Below are positions 45,463 to 54,056 of a stretch of DNA of 64,000 nucleotides, piece after piece (position 1 is the stretch's first letter; each line of letters starts with the position of its first letter). The DNA comes from Actinomycetes bacterium (lineage in GTDB: Bacteria > Actinomycetota > Acidimicrobiia > Acidimicrobiales > RAAP-2), in contig JAKBNL010000009.1 in assembly GCA_021831035.1 (NCBI GenBank), positions 29,910-93,909 of the forward strand, read 5' to 3'. Under the pieces are notes generated by a model. It did not search any database. It saw only the letters and a list, made by a program, of their open reading frames with translations, and was not told where the DNA came from. Both the position numbers and the translations under genes were made by a program.

Positions 45463-46347
45463 TCAGCCCGCCGCGCCGTTGATGACGATCTTGCCGGCCG
45501 GGAGGCCGCCCTGGGTGACTCCCCAGTGCGCGAGGATCGCGTGGTACACGCCACTGGCGATCAGGGTCTTGATCGCCGCCTGGGTGGCCATGGCCATCTT
45601 GTGACCGGTGGCGGTCTTGGGGAAGGCGATGCCGTAGGGGGCGACGTTGATGGCGCTCCCGACGTTCTCGAACTTGCCCTTGCTCGTCGCCACGATGTAG
45701 GTCGCGATCTGACTGTCGGCGAAGCCGACGTTCGCCTGGCCAGAGAGGACCGCGAGGTTCGCACCCGTCTGGGTCGGGAAGGTGAGCACGACCGCCTTCT
45801 TCGAGGCGGGGCACGTCTTGGCGGCCGTCTGGGCGTCGGTCTGCTCGACGGTGCCCGTCTCCACGGCGATCTTCAACCCGCAGAAGCTCTTCAGCCCCGT
45901 GAAGCTGACCTTCTCGCCCTTCTTGGCGTAGACGCCCTCACCGGCCTGGAAGTAGTCGACGAAGTAGACCTGCTTCTCACGAGCGGTGTTGTCGGTGAAC
46001 GAGGAGTTGCCCACCTGGTAGCGCCCACCCTTGATGCCCGCGAGGATGCTGTCGAAAGTGACGTTGTTCTCCTTGATCTTCACCCCGAGGGTCGCGGCGA
46101 TGGCGTTCATCAGGTCCACGTCGAAGCCGATCATCGTCGTGCCCTGCATCGACTCGTCGGGCGGGTACGTGGCGTCGGTCGCGACCTGGAGGACCGTGTT
46201 CTTATAGGGCGCGGGGACCAACTTGGCGTCGGTCGCGTTGTACTTCGCCCCGAAGGTTGACGCGCCGGCCACGACGCCGGTCGATAGGACCAGCGCCCCG
46301 GCACCGACGACCACCGCCACGTGACGCAATAGTGACTTTCGCTCCAT
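45463..46347 (-). CDS. Polar amino-acid ABC importer, substrate-binding protein
   Basis: 294 aa. N-terminal basic start and hydrophobic signal (LLRHVAVVVGAGALVLSTGVVAG), then a type II binding protein: LQVATDATYPPDESMQGTTMIGFDVDLMNAIAATLGVKI, DNTAREKQVYFVDYFQAG and GTVEQTDAQ. No lipobox Cys is visible at the cleavage site, so it may be a secreted or N-terminally anchored protein. ATG 46347 chosen with AGGAGA upstream. A TATCAAT-type -10 lies about 50 nt upstream, and a GGCGCC-CCCC-GGCGCC hairpin (46368-46383) in the leader. Confidence 0.93.
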   Translation of the reverse strand: MERKSLLRHVAVVVGAGALVLSTGVVAGASTFGAKYNATDAKLVPAPYKNTVLQVATDATYPPDESMQGTTMIGFDVDLMNAIAATLGVKIKENNVTFDSILAGIKGGRYQVGNSSFTDNTAREKQVYFVDYFQAGEGVYAKKGEKVSFTGLKSFCGLKIAVETGTVEQTDAQTAAKTCPASKKAVVLTFPTQTGANLAVLSGQANVGFADSQIATYIVATSKGKFENVGSAINVAPYGIAFPKTATGHKMAMATQAAIKTLIASGVYHAILAHWGVTQGGLPAGKIVINGAAG

Positions 46348-46426
46348 GACTCTCCTCACAAGGGTGCGGCGCCCCCCGGCGCCCGGACCTCATTGATACC
46401 AGATGGCCCCCGGGTGCGGCGGCGCA

Positions 46427-46458
46427 GCCCCGCCGGCGGGGCCGCGGCGAGGCCGCGG
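46427..46458 (-). terminator. Two stacked hairpins downstream of tRNA-Gly (terminator-like)
   Basis: A perfect 16-bp palindrome GCCCCGCCGGCGGGGC (46427-46442) abuts CCGCGGC-GAG-GCCGCGG (46442-46458). No T-run follows, so intrinsic termination is uncertain. They lie directly after the tRNA 3' end on its strand. Confidence 0.4.
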
Positions 46459-46463
46459 GGCTT

Positions 46464-46539
46464 TGGAGCGGACGACCGGGCTCGAACCGGCGACCTCGAC
46501 CTTGGCAAGGTCGCGCTCTACCAACTGAGCTACGTCCGC
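46464..46539 (-). tRNA. tRNA-Gly(GCC)
   Basis: Read from 46539: acceptor GCGGACG pairs with CGTCCGC, D-arm GCTCAGTTGGTAGAGC, anticodon stem-loop CGACC-TTGCCAA-GGTCG with anticodon GCC, T-arm GCCGGTTCGAGCCCGGT. Discriminator U and an encoded CCA (46464-46466 on the other strand). 76 nt with CCA. TACACT lies 11 nt upstream. Confidence 0.96.
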
Positions 46540-46550
46540 GAGGCGACCCC

Positions 46551-46556
46551 AGTGTA
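46551..46556 (-). promoter_or_regulatory. -10 for tRNA-Gly
   Basis: TACACT, 11 nt before the tRNA 5' end. Same TANNNT consensus as the leaderless genes. Confidence 0.5.
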
Positions 46557-46584
46557 GCCGACGGCTCCGGAGCCGCCCGCGCGA

Positions 46585-47019
46585 CTAGCGACCCGTGCTG
46601 CCAAAGCCCCCCGCGCCGCGCGTGGAGGCCGGCAGTTCGTCGCACGCGACGAACCCGAGGGTCGCGCAGGCCACCACCACGAGCTGGGCGATGCGGTCCC
46701 CCGCGTGGACCTCGTAGTCCTGCTCGGGGTCGAGGTTCACGAGGGCCACCTGGACCTCGCCCCGGTAGCCGGCGTCGATCAGCCCGGGGGCGTTGGCGCA
46801 GGTCACCCCGTGGCGTGAGGCCAGCCCACTTCGGGGCAGCACCAGTCCCCCGTACCCCTCGGGGATCGCCACGGCGATGCCGGTGGGCACCAGGGCGCGT
46901 CCGCCCCCCTTCGCCAGACGCCGTCCCTCCACGGCCACGAGGTCGGCTCCCGCGTCGCCGGGGTGAGCGATCCGGGGCACCACGGCGTCGGGGTGCAGGG
47001 CGCGCACGGGTATCTCCAC
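46585..47019 (-). CDS. dut: dUTP diphosphatase
   Basis: 144 aa trimeric dUTPase. Motifs: GDAGADL (motif 1), LPRSGLASRHG (motif 2), GLIDAGYRGEV (motif 3), RIAQLVV (motif 4) and the C-terminal RGAGGFGSTGR (motif 5), all intact. Converts dUTP to dUMP and keeps uracil out of DNA. Two adjacent GTGs exist (47022 and 47019). I favour 47019 because TAGTCT is then 6 nt upstream, the spacing seen at other leaderless genes. Divergent from orn. Confidence 0.97.
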   Translation of the reverse strand: MEIPVRALHPDAVVPRIAHPGDAGADLVAVEGRRLAKGGGRALVPTGIAVAIPEGYGGLVLPRSGLASRHGVTCANAPGLIDAGYRGEVQVALVNLDPEQDYEVHAGDRIAQLVVVACATLGFVACDELPASTRGAGGFGSTGR

Positions 47020-47025
47020 CACCGG

Positions 47026-47031
47026 AGACTA
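47026..47031 (-). promoter_or_regulatory. Leaderless -10 for dut
   Basis: TAGTCT, then 6 nt, then the second GTG at 47019. Confidence 0.5.
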
Positions 47032-47054
47032 CCCAGCCGGTGGCGGCGTTTCGG

Positions 47055-47060
47055 TAGTGT
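47055..47060 (+). promoter_or_regulatory. Leaderless -10 for orn
   Basis: TAGTGT, then 7 nt, then the GTG at 47068. Divergent from the dut -10, with 23 bp between them. Confidence 0.55.
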
Positions 47061-47067
47061 CGCACTC

Positions 47068-47619
47068 GTGCTCGTGTGGATGGACCTCGAGATGACCGGC
47101 CTCGAGCCCGAGCGCCACGTCATCGTCGAGATCGCCACTCTCGTCACCGACGACTACCTGACGGTCGTCGCCGAGGGCCCCGACCTGGTCATCCACGCCA
47201 CCCCCGAGCAGCTCGCCGCCATGCCCCCGGTGGTGCGCGAGATGCACGAGCGCTCGGGGCTGCTCGCGGCCATCGCCGACTCGTCCGTCGACGTGACCGA
47301 GGCCGAACGACGCACCCTGGAGTTCATCAAGTCGCACGTCCCCGACGCTGGAGCGGTCCCGCTGTGTGGCAACTCCATCGGGACCGACCGCCGCTTCCTC
47401 CAGGAGTACATGCCGAGCCTCGAGAGCCACTTCCACTACCGCAACGTGGACGTCTCGACGATCAAAGAGCTCGCCAAGCGCTGGCGACCCGAGGTTCTCG
47501 AGAGCCTCGGGGACAAAGAGACGACGCACCGCGCCCTTGACGACATCCGCGAGTCCGTGCGCGAGCTGGCTCACTACCGAGACGTCCTATTCCAGCTGGC
47601 ACCGCCCGACGCCCCGTGA
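47068..47619 (+). CDS. orn: Oligoribonuclease
   Basis: 183 aa DEDDh 3'-5' exonuclease that degrades di- to pentaribonucleotides, including pGpG from c-di-GMP. ExoI WMDLEMTGLEPERH, ExoII LCGNSIGTDRRFL and ExoIII HRALDDIRESVREL with the catalytic D/E/D/H set. GTG 47068 gives the family N-terminus LVWMDLEMTG; an earlier in-frame start would add unrelated shadow residues. Its stop overlaps the GTG of the acyl-CoA ligase gene by 4 nt. Confidence 0.97.
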   Translation: MLVWMDLEMTGLEPERHVIVEIATLVTDDYLTVVAEGPDLVIHATPEQLAAMPPVVREMHERSGLLAAIADSSVDVTEAERRTLEFIKSHVPDAGAVPLCGNSIGTDRRFLQEYMPSLESHFHYRNVDVSTIKELAKRWRPEVLESLGDKETTHRALDDIRESVRELAHYRDVLFQLAPPDAP

Positions 47620-49370
47620 GCGACGAGGTCCCCTCCGTCGCCGAGGTCACGGCCCGACTCACCGCGCCCGGCCAACCCTTCGAGATGGAGCCGGCGGTCG
47701 TCGGCGGGATCGCCATGCGGATCTGGAAGAACGCCCCCCACGACTTGCGACGGGTCCTCGACGCGTCGCTCGCCCACGCCGAACGCGACTTCTTGGTCTA
47801 CGAGGACCATCGGCTCACCTTCGATCAGCACTATCGGGCCGCCACGACCTTCGCCCACCGCCTGGTCGCGCGCGGGGTGGTCCCCGGGGACCGCGTCGTG
47901 ATCGCCGCGCGCAACCTGCCCGAGTGGGTCGTCGCGTTCTGGGGCATCGTCGCCGCCGGGGCGGTGGTGGTGCCGCTCAACGCCTGGTGGTCGGGTGACG
48001 AACTCCTCTACGGCCTCGAGGACTCGGGGGCGCGCCTGGCCGTCGTCGACGAGGAGCGCCTCGAGCGCCTGCGTCCCCACCTCGGTGACGCGGGAGCGCT
48101 CACGACGGTGGTCGTGATCAGCGAGGAGCCCGCTCGCCCGGCCCGACTGGGCGAGGTCACCGGAGGGGTGGAGGTGCGCGACTTTCGCGACGTCCTCGGT
48201 CCGGTCGCAACCGACGCGACCCCGCCGTCGCTCGACTTCGAGCCCGACGACCCCGTGACGATGTTCTACACCTCGGGCACGACCGGCCGACCGAAGGGGG
48301 CGATCGGAACGCACCGTAACGCCGCCACCAACCTCATGAACCTCTTCTTCCGGGCCCAGGTCGTGGCGGCGCGCACCCCGGCCACGTCGCCCCCGTCCCC
48401 CTACCCCAGCGCGAACCTGCTCAGCGTTCCCCTGTTCCACGCGACCGGGTGCCTGGTGACGATGATGTCGAGCCTGCTCACCGGTTCGAAGATCGTGATG
48501 ATGCACCACTTCGACGCCCGTCGGGCGTTGAAACTCATCGAGTCCGAGCGCATCACGTCCTTCGGCGGAGTGCCGACGGTCGCCATGCAGGTCCTCGACC
48601 ACCCCGACTTCGACGCGTTCGACACCTCGAGCGTCGTCAGCGTCTCCTACGGAGGCGCCCCGGCCCCGCCCGACCTCGTGCGCCGCATCCGCGAGGCCTT
48701 CCCCACCGGCCAGCCCGGCAACGGGTACGGGCTCACCGAGACCTCGGCCGGGGTCTGCTTCAACCTCGGGCCCGACTACGTCGCCAAGCCCGACAGCTGC
48801 GGCCCGATCGTGCCGGTCTGCGAGGCCGCGGTCGTCCCCGAGGGCTTCACGGGGGCCGAGCCCGACCCCGGCCGCCCCCGGGGCCCCGACGTCGTGGGCG
48901 AGCTCTGGATCAAGGGTCCGAGCGTGGTGAGCGGCTACTGGAACAAGCCCGAGGCGACCGCCGAGGCCTTCACCCACGGCTGGCTACACACCGGTGACGT
49001 CGCGCGCATCGACGAGGAGGGCTACATCTTCATCGTCGATCGAGCCAAGGACATGATCATCCGTGGCGGGGAGAACGTCTACTCGGTCATCGTCGAGGCC
49101 GCACTCCACGAGCACCCCGCCGTTGCCGACTGCGCCGTCGTCGGCGTGGCCCACCCGACGCTCGGCGAGGAGGTCGTCGCCGTGGTGGTGGTGCGCCCGG
49201 GTGACGAGGTGACGGCCGAGGAGCTCACCCGACACGCGTCGGTGCGGCTCGCCCACTTCGAGGTCCCCACCCGCATCGTGGTGCGCCCGACGGCGCTACC
49301 GCGTAATCCCCAGGGGAAGGTCCTCAAGCGCGAGCTGCGCGAATGGCTCACCCACTCCGAGCCGGCCTAG
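47616..49370 (+). CDS. Acyl-CoA synthetase / AMP-dependent ligase (class I adenylate-forming)
   Basis: 584 aa. AMP-binding motif MFYTSGTTGRPKGAIGTHRN (A3), GYGLTETSAG (A5), GELWIKGPSVVSGYWNKPEAT (A7), DRAKDMIIRGGENVYS (A8) and the C-terminal lysine in LPRNPQGKVLKRELRE. Activates a fatty or aromatic acid to acyl-AMP then acyl-CoA; specificity cannot be read. Coupled to orn by overlap, an odd pairing. A strong hairpin follows at 49373-49407. Confidence 0.93.
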   Translation: MSDEVPSVAEVTARLTAPGQPFEMEPAVVGGIAMRIWKNAPHDLRRVLDASLAHAERDFLVYEDHRLTFDQHYRAATTFAHRLVARGVVPGDRVVIAARNLPEWVVAFWGIVAAGAVVVPLNAWWSGDELLYGLEDSGARLAVVDEERLERLRPHLGDAGALTTVVVISEEPARPARLGEVTGGVEVRDFRDVLGPVATDATPPSLDFEPDDPVTMFYTSGTTGRPKGAIGTHRNAATNLMNLFFRAQVVAARTPATSPPSPYPSANLLSVPLFHATGCLVTMMSSLLTGSKIVMMHHFDARRALKLIESERITSFGGVPTVAMQVLDHPDFDAFDTSSVVSVSYGGAPAPPDLVRRIREAFPTGQPGNGYGLTETSAGVCFNLGPDYVAKPDSCGPIVPVCEAAVVPEGFTGAEPDPGRPRGPDVVGELWIKGPSVVSGYWNKPEATAEAFTHGWLHTGDVARIDEEGYIFIVDRAKDMIIRGGENVYSVIVEAALHEHPAVADCAVVGVAHPTLGEEVVAVVVVRPGDEVTAEELTRHASVRLAHFEVPTRIVVRPTALPRNPQGKVLKRELREWLTHSEPA

Positions 49371-49372
49371 GG

Positions 49373-49407
49373 GGCGTCCGCGCGACCCCGAGGGCCGCGC
49401 GGACGCC
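49373..49407. terminator. Bidirectional hairpin terminator candidate
   Basis: Perfect 12-bp arms GGCGTCCGCGCG and CGCGCGGACGCC around an 11-nt loop in the 49-nt space between the converging acyl-CoA ligase and peroxiredoxin genes. No T-run on either side. Confidence 0.55.
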
Positions 49408-49419
49408 ACCCGGGTCGCC

Positions 49420-50055
49420 CTACTTGTTCGGCTGGGGGGTGTAGCGCAGGTACGGCTTGACCGTCGTGAATCCCTGGGGGAACCTCTCGGTAGCCTCGGC
49501 GTCGGTCAGCTTCGCGCCCACGATCACGTCCTCGCCGACCCGCCAGTCGAGCGGCGTCGCCACCGGGAAGGCCGCCGAGAGCTGCAGTGAGTCGAGCACC
49601 CGCAAGATCTCGTCGACGTTGCGCCCGGTCGAGGCCGGGTAGGTCAAGGTGAGCTTCACCTTCTTGTCGGGCCCGATGATAAAGACGCTGCGCACGGTCG
49701 TGGTGTCCGAGGCGTTGGGGTGGATCATGTCGTAGAGGCCGGCCACGGTGCGGCTCTCGTCTCCGATGATCGGGAAGTTCAGGGCGCTCCCGGAGACGTC
49801 GGCGATGTCACCCTTCCAGCGGTTGTGCGACTCCACCGAGTCGACCGACACGGCGATGAGCTTGGTGTTGCGCTGGTCGAACTCGGCCTTGCGCTTGGCG
49901 AACCCGCCCAGCTCGGTCGTGCACACGGGGGTGAAGTCGGCCGGGTGGGAGAAGAGGATCCCCCAGCTGTCGCCCAGCCACTGGTAGAAGTCGATCGGGC
50001 CCTCGGTCGTGTCCGCGGTGAAGTTCGGTGCCTCGTCGCCCAGTCGGATCGCCAT
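49420..50055 (-). CDS. 1-Cys peroxiredoxin (Prx6 type)
   Basis: 211 aa thioredoxin-fold peroxidase. The peroxidatic Cys is in HPADFTPVCTTELGGF near residue 45, the T-x-x-C motif intact, and the C-terminal Prx6 arm is present (FPQGFTTVKPYLRYTPQP). No second conserved resolving Cys is visible. Reduces H2O2 and alkyl peroxides. The ATG at 50055 has GCAAGGAGC 12-6 nt upstream, so it is not leaderless. Confidence 0.95.
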   Translation of the reverse strand: MAIRLGDEAPNFTADTTEGPIDFYQWLGDSWGILFSHPADFTPVCTTELGGFAKRKAEFDQRNTKLIAVSVDSVESHNRWKGDIADVSGSALNFPIIGDESRTVAGLYDMIHPNASDTTTVRSVFIIGPDKKVKLTLTYPASTGRNVDEILRVLDSLQLSAAFPVATPLDWRVGEDVIVGAKLTDAEATERFPQGFTTVKPYLRYTPQPNK

Positions 50056-50188
50056 GTCTGCTCTGCTCCTTGTGCCGTTGCCGCCGGTCGGCGGCCCGGC
50101 GACACCTTAGCGGCCGGCGGATAATTCTCGCAATCTTCCACCGGAATTATGGGGATTTACGGGAGGCCGCGGGTGTGAGACTGGAGCG

Positions 50189-50851
50189 ATGCCCGAGACC
50201 GCGCGCGAGGTGGTGGCCGCCTTCGACCTCGACGGCACCCTCACCGACGGCGGCAGCGTCTTTCGCTGGCTGGGTCGGGTCGCCGGTCCGGCCCGGACCT
50301 ACCGGGCGGCGCTCGCGCTGGCCCTGCCCCTCGCCCTCGGGGCTCTGCGCTCGGGCCCGACGGCCGACAGCGCCAAGGAGCGGCTGTTCACACGCCTCCT
50401 CGAGGGTCGCCCCGTCGACGAGGTCGCCACGACGTCGCGCGCGTTCATTGTCGAGCACCTCGAGCGCCACGCCCGCGCCGAGGTGGTGGCGCGACTGCGT
50501 TGGCACCAGGCCCAGGGCCACGCGACGGTAATCGTCTCGGCCTCGCCCGAGCTCTACGTCGAGGTCGTCGCCCAGCGCCTCGGGATCGACGGGGCGATCG
50601 GGACGCGGCTCGCGACCGACACCGTCGGTCACCTGACCGGCCGCTACGAGGGGCGCAACTGCCGTGGCGCCGAGAAGGCCCGACGCCTCGAGGAGTGGCT
50701 GGCCGCGCGCGGTGGCGACCCCGTGCTCTACGCCTACGGGAACTCCCGGGGGGACCGCCGGATGCTCGAGCGGGCCGACGCTCCTTTCAACGTGGGTCGG
50801 CTCGGGCGCCTCGGGCGGCTCCGGCACTACCCCCGCCCGCCCGGGGCCTAG
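50189..50851 (+). CDS. HAD-superfamily phosphatase, subfamily IB (SerB/CicA-like)
   Basis: 220 aa. Catalytic FDLDGTLTDGGS (motif I Asp pair), VSASPELYVEVVAQRLG (motif II Ser), the lysine in KARRLEEWL, and AYGNSRGDRRML (motif IV). IB enzymes dephosphorylate phosphoserine or other small substrates. Related mycobacterial proteins are called SerB1. A GAGACT hexamer 6 nt before the ATG loosely matches the leaderless pattern. Overlaps the converging wzt stop by 4 nt. Confidence 0.9.
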   Translation: MPETAREVVAAFDLDGTLTDGGSVFRWLGRVAGPARTYRAALALALPLALGALRSGPTADSAKERLFTRLLEGRPVDEVATTSRAFIVEHLERHARAEVVARLRWHQAQGHATVIVSASPELYVEVVAQRLGIDGAIGTRLATDTVGHLTGRYEGRNCRGAEKARRLEEWLAARGGDPVLYAYGNSRGDRRMLERADAPFNVGRLGRLGRLRHYPRPPGA

Positions 50852-51999
50852 AGCTGGGTGACGGCGGTCCCCAGGGCAACGATCCCGCCCTCGCGTCCGT
50901 CGTAGATCACCTGGAGGGAGGCCGCCCCCTCGCGCCAGGCCACGACGGTGTGGCCGTGGGCGTCGACGACCCCGAGGTTCACGTCGTACACCCCGTCGAG
51001 GAGCGGCAGGGCGGGCAGGTCGACGGCCACCCGGTTAGCCCCGGGCGCGAGGTTGACGGGCGCGCCCTGGGCGTCGCTGCGACTCACGAGCAGCCCGGCG
51101 CGCGTGAAGACCTCGACGACGAAGTTGCCGCTGAAGGCGCCCTGGGCGCTCACCGTGACGTCGAGGTGGATGCCGGCGCCGTTGCGCACCTCGAACGAGC
51201 CCGAGGGCGTGGTGACCGACTCGATCTGGATCGTCCCGAGGAGCTTCTCGGGGTCGTGCTCGGCCGCCTCGTCGAGCAGCCGCTCGCGGAACACGCGCAG
51301 GGATTCGTGGGTCGGACCGTCGGCCACGAGGTCTCCCCCGTCGAGGACGATGGCCCGATCGCACAGCGCCCGGACCTGGTCGGCGTTGTGGGTGACGAGC
51401 AGGATCGTCCGGCCCTCGCGCTGGAAGCGCTGGATCCGGTCCACGCACTTGGCCTGGAACCGCTCATCGCCGACGGCCAGGACCTCGTCGACGACGAGGA
51501 TGTCGGGGTCGACGTTGACCGCCACGGCGAAGGCCAGCCGGACGTACATCCCGCTCGAGTAGAACTTCACCTGGGTGTCGATGAACGGCGCGATCTCGCT
51601 GAACTCGACGATCTCATCGAAGACCGCGTCCACGGTGCGCCGCGACAGCCCGAGCATCGCGCCGTAGAGGTAGACGTTGTCGCGCCCGGAGAGTTCGGGC
51701 TGGAAGCCGGCCCCGAGCTCGAGGAGCGCCGCCAACGACCCGCGTAGTCGGATCTGGCCGGTCGAGGGCTTGAGCACACCGCAGATGCACTTGAGCAGCG
51801 TCGACTTGCCGGATCCGTTGTGCCCGACGATCCCCACCGTCTCGCCGACACCCACGTCGAAGGAGACGTCGCGCAGGGCGTTAAAGAGCTCGGTCGTGCC
51901 CGAGCGGGGGTGCAGCACCCTCTCTTTGAGCGACTGGTGGCGCTCGTGGTGGATCTTGAACTGCTTGGAGACCCCGCGGACCTCGATGACCGTGGTCAT
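50848..51999 (-). CDS. Polysaccharide ABC exporter, ATP-binding protein (Wzt-like)
   Basis: 383 aa. N-terminal ATPase (Walker A GHNGSGKST, LSGRDNVYLYGAMLGL and the YSSGMYVRLAFAVA signature, Walker B ILVVDEVLAVGD) matches exporters of O-antigen or teichoic acid (TagH/Wzt). The extra C-terminal domain of about 130 residues (IQIESVTTPSGSFEVRNG onward) is Wzt-C-like, which in Wzt recognises the terminal sugar. Shares one base with the permease stop. Confidence 0.93.
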   Translation of the reverse strand: MTTVIEVRGVSKQFKIHHERHQSLKERVLHPRSGTTELFNALRDVSFDVGVGETVGIVGHNGSGKSTLLKCICGVLKPSTGQIRLRGSLAALLELGAGFQPELSGRDNVYLYGAMLGLSRRTVDAVFDEIVEFSEIAPFIDTQVKFYSSGMYVRLAFAVAVNVDPDILVVDEVLAVGDERFQAKCVDRIQRFQREGRTILLVTHNADQVRALCDRAIVLDGGDLVADGPTHESLRVFRERLLDEAAEHDPEKLLGTIQIESVTTPSGSFEVRNGAGIHLDVTVSAQGAFSGNFVVEVFTRAGLLVSRSDAQGAPVNLAPGANRVAVDLPALPLLDGVYDVNLGVVDAHGHTVVAWREGAASLQVIYDGREGGIVALGTAVTQL

Positions 52000-52934
52000 C
52001 AGAGCTCCGACTCGAAGTTGCCCTCGAGGCGCCCGAAGACGGCCTCGGCCACCACGAAGGCGAGGAGCGAGAGTCCGAGGAGGGCCAGGTTGAGCAGGAA
52101 GAACCGCTCGAAGGACCACGTGGGCAGGATGTTGAGCACCTGACCGGTCACCGTCGAGTGGACGACCGGCGTCACGTAGAAGACCCGCTGGAAGGTCACC
52201 ACGACCAGGGTCACCGGGTTCAAGAAGTACAACACCGAGAGACCGTGGGCGGCCAGGTGGGGCGCGATGGAGTTCTCGTAGGAGTAGACCACCGGTGTCA
52301 GCCAGAACCACAGCTGCAAGACGACCTCGATGAGGTGCTTCATGTCCCGGAAGTAGACGTTCACCGCCGACATCACGACCGAGAGCGCCGCCGAGAAGGC
52401 GGCCAGGGCGAGGAACGAGACCGGCAGGAGCCACAGGTAGCCCCAGGCCGGGGCGTGGCGCAGGACGGCCAGGAACACCACGAGCACGACGATCTGGACC
52501 ACGAAGTAGACGATCGCCGCGCCCACGTTCGATAGCGCCAGGATCTCGCGCGGGAATGAGACCTTCTTCACGAGCGCCGCGCGGTCGACGATGACCCCGG
52601 TCGCGGTGCTCACCGCGGTGAGGAACATGTTCCACACCACGAGACCGGCGAAGAGGTATACCACGAAGTTGGGGATGCCGTTCTTCAAGAAGAGCGAGAA
52701 CACCATGTAGTACACGGCGAGGGTGAACGCCGGTGACAGCATCGACCAGAAGATGCCCAACGCGGAGTTCTTGTACTTGATTCGGATGTCGGAGAAGACC
52801 AGCCCCCACACGAGCTCACGGCGGGACCACAGGTTCGCCAGGCGACGCCCGAGACCGACCCGGGCACTTACCACGCGCACGGGTGCCTCGGCCAGGGCCC
52901 GTTCTCGCGGGCCCGCCAGTGAGGCCTCGTCCAC
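51999..52934 (-). CDS. Polysaccharide ABC exporter, permease (Wzm/TagG-like)
   Basis: 311 aa ABC-2 permease, six membrane helices. Landmarks: RELVWGLVFSDIRIKYKNSALGIFWSMLSP and LNPVTLVVVTFQRVFY-like regions, the Wzm signature. Exports a lipid-linked polysaccharide with the Wzt-like ATPase. GTG at 52934 shares a base with the clpP stop (TAGTG), so translation of clpP and wzm is coupled. The sugar-synthesis genes are not in this window. Confidence 0.93.
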   Translation of the reverse strand: MDEASLAGPRERALAEAPVRVVSARVGLGRRLANLWSRRELVWGLVFSDIRIKYKNSALGIFWSMLSPAFTLAVYYMVFSLFLKNGIPNFVVYLFAGLVVWNMFLTAVSTATGVIVDRAALVKKVSFPREILALSNVGAAIVYFVVQIVVLVVFLAVLRHAPAWGYLWLLPVSFLALAAFSAALSVVMSAVNVYFRDMKHLIEVVLQLWFWLTPVVYSYENSIAPHLAAHGLSVLYFLNPVTLVVVTFQRVFYVTPVVHSTVTGQVLNILPTWSFERFFLLNLALLGLSLLAFVVAEAVFGRLEGNFESEL

Positions 52935-53518
52935 TAAACCCCTTGGCGCAGCGCCGAGCGCTCGATGACGGCGTCGATGAAGCCGTACTCGAGGGCCTCG
53001 TGGGCCGTGAACCAGCGGTCGCGGTCCGAGTCCACCTCGATCTGCTCGACCGACTGACCCGTGTGGTGCGCGATCCGCTCCGCGAGCATCCGTTTCAGAT
53101 AGACGATCTGCTCGGCCTGGATCGCGATGTCCGACGCCTGGCCCTGCATGCCGCCCATGGAGGGCTGGTGCATCAGTATCCGGCTGTGGGGCAGGCTGAA
53201 GCGCTTGCCCGGGGCGCCCGCGCAGAGCAGGAACTGGCCCATCGACGCCGCCATCCCGATGCAGATGGTCCGCACGTCGCAGTTGACGTACTGCATGGTG
53301 TCGTAGATGGCCAGGCCGTCGGTCACCGAACCGCCCGGGGAGTTGATGTAGAGGCTGATGTCGCGGTCGCGATCCTCGGCCTCGAGGAGCAGCAACTCGG
53401 CGCAGATGCGGTTGGCCGTCTCCTGGTCCACCACCGAGCCCAAGAAGACGATGCGCTCGCGCAGCAGTCGCTGGTTGAGGTCGTTGGTGGGGCCGGCATC
53501 GATTCGGGCGCTAATCAT
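52934..53518 (-). CDS. clpP: ATP-dependent Clp protease proteolytic subunit
   Basis: 194 aa. Serine protease forming the 14-mer. Catalytic Ser92 in [11 protein letters not shown], His117 in [10 protein letters not shown] and Asp about residue 167 in DRDRWF, all present. Actinobacteria commonly have several clpP genes; this lone copy sits with the polysaccharide exporter rather than with clpX or tig. ATG at 53518. The start is followed by a short [12 protein letters not shown] propeptide-like stretch. Confidence 0.95.
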   Translation of the reverse strand: MISARIDAGPTNDLNQRLLRERIVFLGSVVDQETANRICAELLLLEAEDRDRDISLYINSPGGSVTDGLAIYDTMQYVNCDVRTICIGMAASMGQFLLCAGAPGKRFSLPHSRILMHQPSMGGMQGQASDIAIQAEQIVYLKRMLAERIAHHTGQSVEQIEVDSDRDRWFTAHEALEYGFIDAVIERSALRQGV

Positions 53519-53563
53519 GCGCCCAATCTACCGTGCGGTCCCGGCGCGGTCCCCGGACGGCCC

Positions 53564-53569
53564 TAGAGT
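53564..53569 (+). promoter_or_regulatory. -10 for tRNA-Leu
   Basis: TAGAGT, 10 nt before the tRNA 5' end. Confidence 0.5.
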
Positions 53570-53579
53570 GGGAGAGACC

Positions 53580-53659
53580 GCGGGCGTGGCGGAATTGGCA
53601 GACGCGCTGGTTTTAGGTACCAGTTCTTCGGAGTGTGGGTTCGAGTCCCGCCGCCCGCA
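53580..53659 (+). tRNA. tRNA-Leu(TAG)
   Basis: Acceptor GCGGGCG pairs with CGCCCGC, D-arm GCGGAATTGGCAGACGC, anticodon stem-loop CTGGT-TTTAGGT-ACCAG with anticodon TAG, a long variable arm TTCTTCGGAGT, T-arm GTGGGTTCGAGTCCCGC and discriminator A. CCA is not encoded (CCG follows). 80 nt. Confidence 0.95.
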
Positions 53660-53670
53660 CCGAACCCCGC

Positions 53671-53676
53671 TAGGGT
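53671..53676 (+). promoter_or_regulatory. Leaderless -10 for FKBP gene
   Basis: TAGGGT, then 7 nt, then the ATG at 53684. It lies just after the tRNA-Leu. Confidence 0.5.
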
Positions 53677-53683
53677 CCCTGCG

Positions 53684-54055
53684 ATGACCGACAAGCCCCT
53701 CGTTGAACCCCACCCCGGCCCCGTCCCTCGCGACCTGCTCGTCGAGGATCTCGTCGTCGGCGACGGCGAGCAAGTCCAGACGGGCCAGACGGCCGTCGTG
53801 CACTACGTCGGCGTGGCCCACTCCACCGGCGTCGAGTTCGACTCGTCGTGGAACCGCGACGAGGCCTTCGAGTTCCCGGTCGGGGCGGGTTGGGTCATAC
53901 CCGGGTGGGACCGGGGCGTCGCCGGGATGCGCGTCGGCGGACGGCGCCGGCTCGTCATCCCGTCCCACCTCGGTTACGGCGAGCGGGGGGCCGGCGGGGT
54001 CATCGCGCCGAACGAGGCCCTGCTCTTCGTCGTCGACCTCGTCGCGGTCCGCTGA
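53684..54055 (+). CDS. FKBP-type peptidyl-prolyl cis-trans isomerase
   Basis: 123 aa. Single FKBP domain: GQTAVVHYVGVAHSTGVEFDSSWNRDEAFEFPVGAGWVIPGWDRGVAGMRVGGRRRLVIPSHLGYG, with the VIPGWD and YGERGAGGVIAPNEALLF landmarks. The aromatic pocket residues (Y, F, W, F) are present. No signal peptide, so it is cytoplasmic. The ATG at 53684 is favoured because TAGGGT lies 7 nt upstream. Confidence 0.95.
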   Translation: MTDKPLVEPHPGPVPRDLLVEDLVVGDGEQVQTGQTAVVHYVGVAHSTGVEFDSSWNRDEAFEFPVGAGWVIPGWDRGVAGMRVGGRRRLVIPSHLGYGERGAGGVIAPNEALLFVVDLVAVR

Positions 54056-54056
54056 A

